This document shows positions 23,952-32,660 of a stretch of DNA of 33,454 bases, in pieces. The DNA comes from Actinomycetes bacterium (GTDB lineage Bacteria; Actinomycetota; Acidimicrobiia; Acidimicrobiales; RAAP-2). Each line of letters opens with the position of its first letter. Position 1 is the stretch's first letter. Below the pieces are notes generated by a model. The model searched no databases. It was not told the DNA's origin and worked only from the letters and a program-made list of their open reading frames with translations. The stretch lies in NCBI GenBank assembly GCA_021785695.1, contig JAJYEQ010000002.1:1-33454 (forward strand). Direction: 5' to 3'. The translations under genes and the position numbers were made by a program.

Positions 23952-24758
23952 GTGGCCGACGCCTCAGAACGCTGGATGGCTGGCGAGGAGGGACCCGTGA
24001 CGGGCCTCGCGCAGTGGGCCCAGCGCGTCGCGGCGCCGCGCGCGACCCTCGTGACGGTCCACGGGGGGCTCGATCGCGGGCGCTCCTTCGTTCGCGTCGC
24101 CCGACGCCTCCCCGACTGGGATGTCGTCACCTACGACCGGCGCGGCTACCAGGCCTCACGGTCACTCGGCGTGGGGCGCTTCGAGGACCACGTGGACGAC
24201 CTTCGCCGCATCATCGGGCGCGAGCGCGAACGTCACGACGCCCCGATCATCGTCCTGGGCCACTCCTTTGGCGGCGTCGTCGCCCTGGGGGCGCTGGCCG
24301 CCACGTCCGACCTGGTGGCTGGGGCCGTCCTCTACGAGGCGCCCCTCCCCTGGATCCTGCGCCGCGAGGACCGCCGGACGGTTCCGGTCACCGCCGGCGA
24401 CCGAGCGGCCGAGGAGTTCTTCAAGCACGTGGTGTCCCCAGCTGCCTGGGAGCGCCTGAGCGACGCCGAGAGGCTGTCGCGCCAGCTCGACGGGCCGGCC
24501 CTGCTGGGCGACCTGCGCGTGCTGGAGGAGCCGGCCCCCTTTGACGTGGCCGCGCTCGACGAGGACGTCATCTACGCCTACGGGCACTGGGAGAGGACTC
24601 CCTACTACCGCGAGTTGGGCGCGCGGGTGGCCGAGTTGACCGACGCGGTGCGCTTCGTCGAGGTGGACGACGCGCGCCACGACGCTCACCTGCGGCGGCC
24701 CGACGCGCTCGCCGCGCTGGCGCGACAGGTCTTGGAGGACGCGTGCGCGTCGGCGTGA
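23952..24758 (+). CDS. Alpha/beta hydrolase
   Basis: 268 residues with the alpha/beta hydrolase layout: LVTVHGGLDRG (oxyanion region), VVTYDRRGYQAS, nucleophile elbow LGHSFGG with Ser105, and the putative catalytic His in VDDARHDAHLRRPD near the C-terminus. No signal peptide. Substrate unknown. GTG 23952 is supported by TAGATT plus 6 nt; GTG 23997 is an in-frame alternative that would lose 15 residues. The gene is divergent from kgd across 71 bp. Its 3' end overlaps the epimerase gene by 16 nt, indicating co-transcription. It is not closely similar to the other hydrolase of the window beyond the fold motifs. Confidence 0.85.
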   Translation: MADASERWMAGEEGPVTGLAQWAQRVAAPRATLVTVHGGLDRGRSFVRVARRLPDWDVVTYDRRGYQASRSLGVGRFEDHVDDLRRIIGRERERHDAPIIVLGHSFGGVVALGALAATSDLVAGAVLYEAPLPWILRREDRRTVPVTAGDRAAEEFFKHVVSPAAWERLSDAERLSRQLDGPALLGDLRVLEEPAPFDVAALDEDVIYAYGHWERTPYYRELGARVAELTDAVRFVEVDDARHDAHLRRPDALAALARQVLEDACASA

Positions 24759-25654
24759 CCGGGTCGTCCGGTCTCATCGGGCGGTCTCTGGTCCAGGCGC
24801 TGTCCGCCCGCGGCGATCAGGTGGTCCGCTTCGTGCGACCGGGCGCGGTGTCGCCCGACGGCGCGGTGGTGCGGTGGGATCCCACCACGCGCGACGTCGA
24901 CGAGACCGATCTGCGGCGGGCTGGACCCCTCGACGCCATCGTCAACCTGGCCGGCACGGGAATCGGCGACCGGCGCTGGACGGCCGCGCGCCGCCAGGCC
25001 ATCGTCCACTCCCGCGTCGCGGCCACCGACCTCGTCGTCGAGATCATCGAACACCTGCCCGGCGGGCTGGCCGCGCTCGTCAGCGCGTCGGCCGTCGGCT
25101 ACTACGGGTCGCACCCGAAGGCCATCGTCGACGAGTCCAGTCCCCCGGGAACTGATTTCTTGGCCACGGTCTGTCGCCAGTGGGAGGACGCCGCGAGTCG
25201 GGCCCAGCGCTTCGGCACGCGGGTGGCGCTGGCGCGCACCGGGGTGGTCCTCACCGCCGCCGGCGGCGCCCTGGCGCGCCAGCTGCCGCTGTTTCGGCGC
25301 GGGCTAGGCGGTCCTCTCGCCTCAGGTCGCCAGTGGGTCAGCCCCATCTCGCTGGTCGACGAGGTGCGCGCGATCCAGTGGATCCTCGACACCGATCAGG
25401 CAGGACCACACAACCTGGTGGCCCCGACGGCCACGACGAATGCGGACCTGACGGCCACCGTGGCCCGGGCCCTGGGGCGACGCGCCGCCTGGCGGGTCCC
25501 CGCCGTCGCGCTCGACCTCGCACTGGGTCGGGGCCTGTCACGGGAGGCCGTTCTGGCCAGCCAGCAGGCTCATCCCCGACGGCTGCTCGAGGAGGGATTC
25601 GCCTTCCAGCACCCGGACGTGAACGCCATTGTGGCCGCGGCTCTAGCGTCGTGA
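24743..25654 (+). CDS. TIGR01777 family NAD(P)-dependent epimerase
   Basis: 303 residues of the extended short-chain dehydrogenase type. The Rossmann motif is VTGSSGLIGRSL (residues 5-16); IVNLAGTGIGDRRWTAARRQAI and SRVAATDLVV follow, then SASAVGYYGSH with the YYG signature, and LARTGVVLTAAGGAL. The C-terminal WVSPISLVDEVRAIQWIL and PHNLVAPTATTNADLT regions are typical of the TIGR01777 (YfcH/SulA-like) group, whose substrate remains poorly known. GTG 24743 lies inside the hydrolase 3' end with a 16-nt overlap, so the genes are probably co-translated. A gap of 179 bp with a clear promoter follows. Confidence 0.9.
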   Translation: MRVGVTGSSGLIGRSLVQALSARGDQVVRFVRPGAVSPDGAVVRWDPTTRDVDETDLRRAGPLDAIVNLAGTGIGDRRWTAARRQAIVHSRVAATDLVVEIIEHLPGGLAALVSASAVGYYGSHPKAIVDESSPPGTDFLATVCRQWEDAASRAQRFGTRVALARTGVVLTAAGGALARQLPLFRRGLGGPLASGRQWVSPISLVDEVRAIQWILDTDQAGPHNLVAPTATTNADLTATVARALGRRAAWRVPAVALDLALGRGLSREAVLASQQAHPRRLLEEGFAFQHPDVNAIVAAALAS

Positions 25655-25711
25655 CGGCGAGCGCCGCTCGGACGCCCTCCCCCTGACCAGCCCTTCTTAC
25701 ATTGCGATTAG

Positions 25712-25722
25712 GTGAATTTCAC
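25712..25722. promoter_or_regulatory. Palindrome GTGAA-T-TTCAC upstream of the binding-protein promoter
   Basis: An 11-bp perfect inverted repeat in an unusually AT-rich stretch, ending 12 bp before the -35 box. The position fits an operator or activator site. No specific regulator can be named. Confidence 0.35.
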
Positions 25723-25734
25723 GGTGGGATGAAC

Positions 25735-25763
25735 TTGTGACACCCCTCCTTGCCCGATACAGT
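25735..25763 (+). promoter_or_regulatory. Promoter of the ABC substrate-binding protein gene
   Basis: -35 TTGTGA (25735-25740), 17-nt spacer, -10 TACAGT (25758-25763). The expected start near 25770 leaves a leader of about 64 nt. It is the only promoter in the window with a readable -35 at standard spacing. Confidence 0.6.
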
Positions 25764-25800
25764 GACCCACAGTCCATGTTTGATGGGCTCCAACAGTTGA

Positions 25801-25816
25801 GGCCACTCCGGTGGCC
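25801..25816 (+). promoter_or_regulatory. Leader stem-loop next to the Shine-Dalgarno of the binding-protein gene
   Basis: GGCCAC-TCCG-GTGGCC forms a perfect 6-bp stem with a tetraloop, ending one base before AGGGAGG (25818-25824), which is 9 nt from ATG 25834. It could stabilise the mRNA or modulate ribosome access. Confidence 0.45.
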
Positions 25817-25833
25817 CAGGGAGGCAAGTAGAT

Positions 25834-27651
25834 ATGCATCTAGGGCGCAAACTAAGGCTCGCGATGTCGGTTGGCGCAGTCGCCAGTTCGCTGTCGCTGG
25901 GTCTCATCGCTCCAGCCACGAGTGGAGCGAGCGCTCCCTCAGGCGTAATTACCTATGCGGAAGGGGCGGGGGCAAACCCGAACTACATCTTCCCGTACAT
26001 GGGCTGTAACTACTTCTCGGTAGACAACATCAACCAGTTCCAAGAGCTGATGTATCGCCCGATGTACTGGTTCGGCCTCGGCGCCTCGAGCGCGTACGTT
26101 CCCAAGCTGTCCCTGGCGCAGGCACCAGCCTTCTCTCACGGGAACCGCACGATCACCATCAACATGAAGGGCTGGAAGTTCGCTGACGGCCAGGTCGTCA
26201 ACGCCCGTTCGGTGATGTTCTTCCTCAACATGTACAAGGCCGACCCGACCTCGTACTGTGGGTACAACGGGGGCTACGGCATCCCCGACCAGGTCAAGAC
26301 GGCCTACGCCAAGGGCGCCAACGCGGTCGTGATCAACTTCACCACCTCGGTGAACCCGGGATGGATCCTCTACAACTACCTGTCAGAGATCACCCCGTTC
26401 CCGAACTCGTGGGACTACACGGCTCCGGGCCACCATGCCAACTGCGCTGGTGGCAAGTACGGCGCCGCCTCGACCAACGCCGCGTGCAAGGCCGTTGAGG
26501 GGTACCTCGACAACCTGTCGGGCAACACCTCGACCTACACGGGCAAGCTGTGGCAGAGCGGTGTTGACGGCCCGTGGCGCCTGACGCACTTCGACAACCT
26601 GGGCAACGCGACCTTCGTGCCCAACGCGAGGTACTCGGGTCCGCAGAAGGCGCAGGTCGCCCAGGTCCGGCTAGTGGCCTTCACGTCGACCCAGGCCGAG
26701 GAGAATGCTCTGCAGGCCGGCCAGATCGATCTCGGGTACGTTGACCCATCGATCCTCACCGCGCCCGCACCCGCACCCGGCAAGGTCGGACCGAACTGGG
26801 GCCAGTTGGCGCAGCGTTACAACATGTACACGGGCCCCCAGTGGGACTTCAACTACGCCCCGTTCAACTTCAGTCCCAATGATCCCAAGCACGCCGCGAT
26901 CGCCCAGCTCTACATCCGCCAGGCGCTCCAGATGGCCGTGGACCAGATCGGGATCATCCAGAAGGTGGACAAGGGCTACGGCTTCCCGATCTACAGCCCG
27001 CTGCCTCCCAACACCCCGGCTTCGATCAGCGGTCCGGTGAAGAACCCGTACCCGTTCAACCTGACCGCGGCCAAGGCTCTGCTGACGAGCCACGGCTGGA
27101 CCGAGCAGGGCGGCGTCATGACCTGCACCAGCCCCGGGACCGGCTCGAACCAGTGCGGCGCAGGGATCACGCAGGGCTACCAGCTGAAGTTCAGCATCAT
27201 CTGGGCCAGCGGCACCCCGTCCCTGGACGAGACGTTCAACGCGGAGATCGCTGACTGGGCCTCGATCGGCGTCCAGTTCTCGCACTCCACCGCGACGTTC
27301 AACAGCGTGATTGCTTCGTGCAACGGCAGCGGCGGCTACGAGATCTGCTCGTGGGGCGGTGGCTGGATCTACGCACCGGACTACTACCCCTCGGGCGAGA
27401 CGCTGTTCACGCCGACGGGCGGCTTCAATGTGGGCAGCTACAACGACGCGCAGATGACGACGCTGATCAAGCAGACCACCTTTGGCACGGCCAAGCTGAC
27501 CGCGTACGCCCAGTACGCCGCTCAGCAGCTGCCGGTGCTCTACCAGCCCCAGGGAACTGGTGCCGGTGAGGTCATCAAGACACTGAAGAGCACCATCGGG
27601 TTCAAGCCGAACCCCCTGGAGAACTTCATGCCGGAGTACTTCCACTTCTAG
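25834..27651 (+). CDS. ABC transporter substrate-binding protein, peptide type (SBP family 5)
   Basis: 605 residues. A Sec signal peptide (basic start, LAMSVGAVASSLSLGLIAP, cleavage near TSGASA, about residue 33) is followed by a family 5 binding protein. The N-terminal lobe has NINQFQELMYRPMYWFG and ITINMKGWKFADGQVVNARSV, the usual FADG(x)PVTA-like signature; a later region PKHAAIAQLYIRQALQMAVDQ matches the IRQAL motif. It should capture oligopeptides or similar solutes for the permeases that follow. There is no lipobox cysteine, so anchoring by lipid is not predicted. Residues Tyr, Asn and Gly are abundant and codons are strongly C-ending, suggesting high expression. Strong SD, own promoter and a palindrome after the stop. 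Confidence 0.93.
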   Translation: MHLGRKLRLAMSVGAVASSLSLGLIAPATSGASAPSGVITYAEGAGANPNYIFPYMGCNYFSVDNINQFQELMYRPMYWFGLGASSAYVPKLSLAQAPAFSHGNRTITINMKGWKFADGQVVNARSVMFFLNMYKADPTSYCGYNGGYGIPDQVKTAYAKGANAVVINFTTSVNPGWILYNYLSEITPFPNSWDYTAPGHHANCAGGKYGAASTNAACKAVEGYLDNLSGNTSTYTGKLWQSGVDGPWRLTHFDNLGNATFVPNARYSGPQKAQVAQVRLVAFTSTQAEENALQAGQIDLGYVDPSILTAPAPAPGKVGPNWGQLAQRYNMYTGPQWDFNYAPFNFSPNDPKHAAIAQLYIRQALQMAVDQIGIIQKVDKGYGFPIYSPLPPNTPASISGPVKNPYPFNLTAAKALLTSHGWTEQGGVMTCTSPGTGSNQCGAGITQGYQLKFSIIWASGTPSLDETFNAEIADWASIGVQFSHSTATFNSVIASCNGSGGYEICSWGGGWIYAPDYYPSGETLFTPTGGFNVGSYNDAQMTTLIKQTTFGTAKLTAYAQYAAQQLPVLYQPQGTGAGEVIKTLKSTIGFKPNPLENFMPEYFHF

Positions 27652-27660
27652 GCATCACCG

Positions 27661-27675
27661 ACCAGCAACGCTGGT
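27661..27675 (+). terminator. Small hairpin after the binding-protein gene
   Basis: ACCAG-CAACG-CTGGT, a 5-bp stem with a 5-nt loop directly downstream of the stop. It lies before the large palindrome and may be part of the same 3' structure. Confidence 0.3.
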
Positions 27676-27677
27676 CA

Positions 27678-27713
27678 GCAGAAACGGGGCCCCCATGGGG
27701 GCCCCGTTTCTGC
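27678..27713 (+). terminator. 36-bp perfect palindrome, probable terminator or mRNA 3' barrier
   Basis: Arms GCAGAAACGGGGCCCCC and its exact complement are separated by only AT, so the whole 36 bp is a perfect palindrome. The hairpin is very stable but has no T-tract, as in many high-GC terminators. Placed between the binding protein and the permease genes, it would end most transcripts or protect the upstream message, keeping the binding protein in excess. Confidence 0.65.
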
Positions 27714-27757
27714 ATTCGGGGGGCCCTCGTGGTCCCAGATCACTGGGGCGGCGCTGC

Positions 27758-27763
27758 TAGGAT
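27758..27763 (+). promoter_or_regulatory. Possible -10 box (TAGGAT) of the permease genes
   Basis: TAGGAT lies 8 nt before GTG 27772. It would give the permeases their own nearly leaderless transcript downstream of the palindrome. Confidence 0.35.
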
Positions 27764-27771
27764 GGCTTCCC

Positions 27772-28739
<968 letters not shown>

Positions 28740-28743
<4 letters not shown>

Positions 28744-29663
28744 GTTCCGCGGAAGTCACCGCACTACCCACTCCGCCCGAGTCGCCGCAGGTGCAGTCCA
28801 CCCAGGTCGTCCCCATGTGGCGCCAGCGCTGGCGCATCTTCCGGCACAACAAGCTCGCCGTGATCTCGCTGGTCTTCCTGATCGCCATCACCCTGGCGTG
28901 CTACCTGGTTCCGTGGCTCCACCCCACCAACCAGACGAACCAGGCCGCCACCTTCAACGTTCCGTGGAACGCTCCTCCCTCGGCGGCTCATCCCCTCGGC
29001 ACCGACAGCTCAGGCTTCGACGAGCTGGGGCGCATCTTCTACGGGGGCGAGTACTCGCTGACCCTGGGCTTCCTGGCGGGATTCATCACCATCGTCGTCG
29101 GCACGGTCTACGGCATGGTCTCGGGCTTCTTCGGCGGCATCGTCGACACGGTCCTGATGCGCATCGTCGACGCGGTGCTCTCGATCCCGTACCTGTTCTT
29201 GCTGATCGCGCTGATCTCGATCTTTGGGCGCTCGACCACCTTCCTCATCCTGGTGATCGGGTTGACCGGCTGGTTCGGCAACTCTCGAATCGTCCGAGGC
29301 GACGCGCTGCTCATCAAGAATCTGGAGTATTCGCAAGCGGCGACGGCTATGGGGGCCGGCAAGACGCACATCATCCGCCGCCACGTCTTCCCCAACTCGA
29401 TCAGCAACATCGTGACCGTGGCCACCTTCTCGGTGGCCGACGCGATTCTGTTCCTGTCGGCCCTGGGCTTCCTGGGCCTCGGCATCCAGACACCCCAGAC
29501 GGACTGGGGGACGATGCTGCAGGCGGGTGCCTACCAGCTCCAGAACGGGTTCTGGTGGGAGGTCTACCCTCTCGCCGCGGTCTTCATCCTGGTCGTCGTC
29601 TCACTCAACTACATCGGTGACGCGCTGCGCGACGCCTTCGAGGTCCGCCTCATCGAGCGCTGA
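28740..29663 (+). CDS. ABC transporter permease, DppC/OppC type
   Basis: 307 residues with the N-terminal OppC region (MWRQRWRIFRHNKLAVISLV, a basic stretch leading into the first membrane helix) and five further segments. Between them lies the typical PLGTDSSGFDELGRIFYGG motif outside the membrane. The EAA loop is EYSQAATAMGAGKTHIIRRH. It pairs with the preceding permease to form the transmembrane channel. ATG 28740 overlaps the upstream stop by 4 nt. No ATPase gene follows on this strand; the cognate ATPase lies convergently 260 bp downstream, an unusual arrangement for a Dpp/Opp locus. Confidence 0.93.
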
Positions 29664-29787
29664 GCCGAACGCTCGTCCCGGACGATCGACGGGCCCGGGA
29701 GTCGACACGCCCAAGCGACGCGATCACGCCCCGGAGGTCCGAGCTCCTGGCCGCGGTTCTGTTCGCCGGCGAGTGTGCGGCTGGCCC

Positions 29788-30043
29788 GGCGGCCTGGTGC
29801 GATGCGCCGAAGTGCTGGAAGGCCGGCTCCTCGTTGGCGCAGATGTCCTGGGCACGCGGCCCCGGACAGGCTCTGGGGGCCGCGCAGCGCGCCGACCCGG
29901 TCGACGGGCCCGACGGAGTCGGCCTAGGCGCGACCGTTGAGCTCGACGGGCGTGCGCAGCGGGAAGTGGCAGGCGGCCTGGTGCGATGCGCCGAAGTGCT
30001 GGAAGGCCGGCTCCTCGTTGGCGCAGATGTCCTGGGCACGCGG
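29788..30043. repeat. 72-bp perfect direct repeat pair, partial copy of the ATPase gene 3' end
   Basis: 29788-29859 is identical to 29972-30043, 184 bp apart. The second copy is inside the ATPase gene and encodes (on minus) the stretch around DICANEEPAFQHFGASHQAA. The first copy lies outside it, in the permease-ATPase gap, and its flanks do not match. Because 184 is not a multiple of three, the outside copy is out of frame with the gene. It looks like the scar of a lost duplicate ATPase gene or an unequal recombination. Confidence 0.85.
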
Positions 30044-31939
30044 GCAGCGCGTCCGGAAGCGGCACCCGGAGGGAGGGTCGACCGCCGAGGGCAGCTCGCC
30101 CACCACCTGGCTACCCCGCCGCTTGCGTGCTTCGGTGGGCTCGGGCACCGGGACCGCGTCGAGCAGTCCTTGGGTATAGGGGTGCGCCGGCGTACGGAAG
30201 ACCGACTCGGCGTCGCCCAGCTCCACGATCTTGCCCAGGTACATGACGCCGATGGTGTCGGCCATGTAGTAGACGACGGCGAGGTCGTGGGACACCATGA
30301 TGTATGTCAGGTTGTGCTGGCGCTGCAGGTCCTTCATGAGGTTCAGGATCTGCGCCTGGATCGATACGTCGAGGGCCGAGACCGGCTCGTCAGCCACGAT
30401 GAGTCGCGGGTTCAAGGCGAGCGCGCGGGCCAGCCCGATGCGCTGGCGCTGGCCTCCGGAGAATTCGTGCGGATAGCGGTCGGCCGCCGACGCCTCCAGC
30501 CCGACCGACAGGAGCAGCTCGCTCACGCGCGCCCGCTGCTCGGCGCGCGTCCCCTGGTGGTGCACCTGTAGGGGCTCGGCCACGATGCCCGCCACGGTCA
30601 TGCGCGGGTTCAGCGAGGAGTACGGGTCCTGGAACATCATCTGCCGATTCCGGCGCTCGGGTCGCGCAGCCCGGTGGTTGCGCGACGACACCTCGGCTCC
30701 CTCGAACAGCACCCGTCCGTCCGTGGGCTGCTCCAGGCTGACGATCATGCGGCCGATGGTCGTCTTGCCGCAGCCCGACTCGCCCACGAGCCCGAAGGTC
30801 TCGCCCTCGCGGATCGTGAACGAGACGTCCGAGACCGCGTGGATGGCGCCGACCTTGTGGCGTATCAGGCCGGCCTTGATCGGGAACTCCTTGACGAGAG
30901 AATCGACCTTCACCATCTCCTCGGCACCGCGCTCGGCCCCCGTCAGGGGAGGTCGGAGGCTCACGGGCCGGGGGCCGCGCACCGGGTAGAAGCAGGCGAA
31001 CTCGCGACCGTCGCTGGTCTCGAGCGGCGGGTCCTCGACGTGGCAACGATCGGTCGCGTACTCGCAGCGCGGTGCGAACCGGCACCCCACGATCTCCCGG
31101 CTGAGGTCCGGCGGCAGCCCGGCGATCGAGGCCAGCTCGTGCTTGGACGTGTTCTCCAGGTTGGGCATCGAAGCCAGGAGAGCCTGGCTGTAGGGGTGCC
31201 GCATGTCGTGGAACAGCTCGTCGGTGGTGGCCTGCTCGGCCTTGCGACCGCCGTACATCACGACGACGCGATCGGTGCGACCAGCGATGACGCCCATGTC
31301 GTGGGTGATCAGGAGCACCGACATCTTCAGGCTCTCGCGCAGGTGGTCGATGATGTCGAGGATCTGGGCCTGGATGGTGACGTCCAGTGCCGTGGTGGGC
31401 TCGTCGGCAATCAGGAGCTTGGGGTTGTTGACCAGCCCCATCGCGATGATGACGCGCTGGCGCAGACCCCCGGACAGTTCGAAGGGGTACTGGCTGAGTC
31501 GCTCAGCCGGCCGCGGCATCTCGACCATCTCGAGGACCTCGAGCGCGCGCTTGCGCGCCTCGGCGTCGGACGCGCCGTGGTGGAGGCGCAGACCCTCGCC
31601 GATCTGCTTGCCGATCTTGGTGGTCGGATTGAGCGAACTCATCGGGTCCTGCGGGATCAGGGCGACCGCCCGACCACGCTGGTGACGCATCTCCTTCTCG
31701 GGCAGCGCCGTGATGTCGACGCCATCGAGCTCGATGGACCCGGCGGCGATGTGCCCATTGTTGGGCAGGAGCCGCATGATGGCGAGTCCCGTCGTCGTCT
31801 TGCCACAGCCCGACTCGCCCACGAGCCCGACGGACTCGCCGGGCGCGATCTCGAGCGAGAAGTCGTCGACAGCCGTCACGAAGGAGGCGCGAGTCGAGAA
31901 TTGGACCTTGAGATTGCGCACAGAGAGCAGCGAAGCCAT
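29924..31939 (-). CDS. Fused two-domain ABC transporter ATPase (DppD-DppF type)
   Basis: 671 residues, two complete nucleotide-binding domains. NBD1: Walker A GESGCGKTT (41-49), signature LSGGLRQRV, Walker B LLIADEPTTALD and switch His in LLITHD. NBD2 from about residue 340: Walker A GESGCGKTT, signature FSGGQRQRI, Walker B LIVADEPVSALD, His in MVSHD. Each NBD ends in an oligopeptide-transporter tail with four cysteines (CRFAPRCEYATDRC ... C; CRFRTRCPRAQDIC ... C); such clusters bind iron-sulfur in some Opp/Dpp ATPases. It powers peptide import, presumably with the permeases at 27772-29663, although it lies on the other strand. ATG 31939 follows TAAACT. It is 40 bp downstream of rnhB. Confidence 0.95.
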   Translation of the reverse strand: MASLLSVRNLKVQFSTRASFVTAVDDFSLEIAPGESVGLVGESGCGKTTTGLAIMRLLPNNGHIAAGSIELDGVDITALPEKEMRHQRGRAVALIPQDPMSSLNPTTKIGKQIGEGLRLHHGASDAEARKRALEVLEMVEMPRPAERLSQYPFELSGGLRQRVIIAMGLVNNPKLLIADEPTTALDVTIQAQILDIIDHLRESLKMSVLLITHDMGVIAGRTDRVVVMYGGRKAEQATTDELFHDMRHPYSQALLASMPNLENTSKHELASIAGLPPDLSREIVGCRFAPRCEYATDRCHVEDPPLETSDGREFACFYPVRGPRPVSLRPPLTGAERGAEEMVKVDSLVKEFPIKAGLIRHKVGAIHAVSDVSFTIREGETFGLVGESGCGKTTIGRMIVSLEQPTDGRVLFEGAEVSSRNHRAARPERRNRQMMFQDPYSSLNPRMTVAGIVAEPLQVHHQGTRAEQRARVSELLLSVGLEASAADRYPHEFSGGQRQRIGLARALALNPRLIVADEPVSALDVSIQAQILNLMKDLQRQHNLTYIMVSHDLAVVYYMADTIGVMYLGKIVELGDAESVFRTPAHPYTQGLLDAVPVPEPTEARKRRGSQVVGELPSAVDPPSGCRFRTRCPRAQDICANEEPAFQHFGASHQAACHFPLRTPVELNGRA

Positions 31940-31948
31940 AACCGGCCA

Positions 31949-31954
31949 AGTTTA
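31949..31954 (-). promoter_or_regulatory. Possible -10 box (TAAACT) of the fused ATPase gene
   Basis: TAAACT lies 9 nt before ATG 31939, giving a leader of two or three bases. It sits in the 40-bp gap after rnhB. Confidence 0.35.
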
Positions 31955-31979
31955 CTCCGGCGCCACACCCGTGCTGGGT

Positions 31980-32627
31980 TCATTGGCCTCGCGGCAGATT
32001 CCAGCTCCGGCGATGCAGGACCGTGGGACCCAGCTCCCGCAGGGCAGCCAAGTGACCGCTCGAGCCGTATCCCACATTGGATGACCACCCAAATTCCGGG
32101 AAAGACTGGGCCAACTGGTGCATGAGGCGGTCGCGAGCCACCTTGGCCAGAACCGCCGCCGCGGCGATGGTCGCACTGCGCCGATCACCGTGCACCAAGC
32201 GCGCGTGGGGCAGGTGGGACCAGCCCGCGGGTCGCTCACTGGCGGCCCACGGCCGTGGCTCGAGGAGGTCGTCGCGCCCGTCGAGAAGCAAGAAGGTGGG
32301 AGCGACGCGCAGCTGGCGCAGTGCGCGGTCAGCCGCGAGGGCAATGGCGGCGCGGATACCCCAGGTGTCGACTTCGGCCGCCGACGTGAAGGCCACGGCG
32401 GCGTCCGCCGCCCACGCGTGCAGCGGCTCGACCAGGGCTCGGCGCTGCGCAGCGCTGAGCAGCTTCGAGTCATTCAGGCCACCAGGAGGCGGCAGCGGCG
32501 ACTGCACGACCACCACGCCAACGGCCACCGGGCCCGCCAGTGCCCCGCGCCCCACCTCGTCGATGCCCGCGACGGTCTGGCCGTCGTCGACCAGAGGGCG
32601 CTCGAAGGCCATCCAGTCCGCGCTCAC
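31980..32627 (-). CDS. rnhB: Ribonuclease HII
   Basis: 215 residues, normal for RNase HII, which cuts RNA in RNA-DNA hybrids and at single ribonucleotides. The acidic active site is visible: GIDEVGRGALAGPV (Asp and Glu), LNDSKLLSAAQR, a central Asp in FLLLDGRDD, and the last Asp in the helix ATIAAAAVLAKVARDRLM. The C-terminal part has GYGSSGHLAAL, the family GY.t..H motif. The frame is open far upstream, through the divergent cofC-like gene. GTG 32627 is preferred because TAGCCT plus 7 nt precedes it; ATG 32612 and ATG 32654 are alternatives. It shares a 33-bp divergent promoter region with the cofC-like gene. Confidence 0.93.
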   Translation of the reverse strand: MSADWMAFERPLVDDGQTVAGIDEVGRGALAGPVAVGVVVVQSPLPPPGGLNDSKLLSAAQRRALVEPLHAWAADAAVAFTSAAEVDTWGIRAAIALAADRALRQLRVAPTFLLLDGRDDLLEPRPWAASERPAGWSHLPHARLVHGDRRSATIAAAAVLAKVARDRLMHQLAQSFPEFGWSSNVGYGSSGHLAALRELGPTVLHRRSWNLPRGQ

Positions 32628-32634
32628 GGACCGC

Positions 32635-32640
32635 AGGCTA
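32635..32640 (-). promoter_or_regulatory. Putative leaderless -10 box (TAGCCT) of rnhB
   Basis: TAGCCT is followed by 7 nt and GTG 32627. Only 8 bp separate it from the opposite -10 box of the cofC-like gene. Confidence 0.5.
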
Positions 32641-32648
32641 GCGATCCC

Positions 32649-32654
32649 TAGCAT
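32649..32654 (+). promoter_or_regulatory. Putative leaderless -10 box (TAGCAT) of the cofC-like gene
   Basis: TAGCAT is followed by 6 nt and GTG 32661. It faces the rnhB box, so the two polymerase sites must compete. Confidence 0.5.
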
Positions 32655-32660
32655 GGTCGA

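Noticed and set aside
29650..29923. Second functional ATPase gene downstream of the fused ATPase
   Set aside because: Only a 72-bp fragment of its 3' end is present, out of frame, with no nucleotide-binding motifs.
30674..32125. Open frame of 483 codons on the plus strand opposite the fused ATPase
   Set aside because: Asp/His/Arg-rich antisense shadow of a strongly supported ATPase gene.
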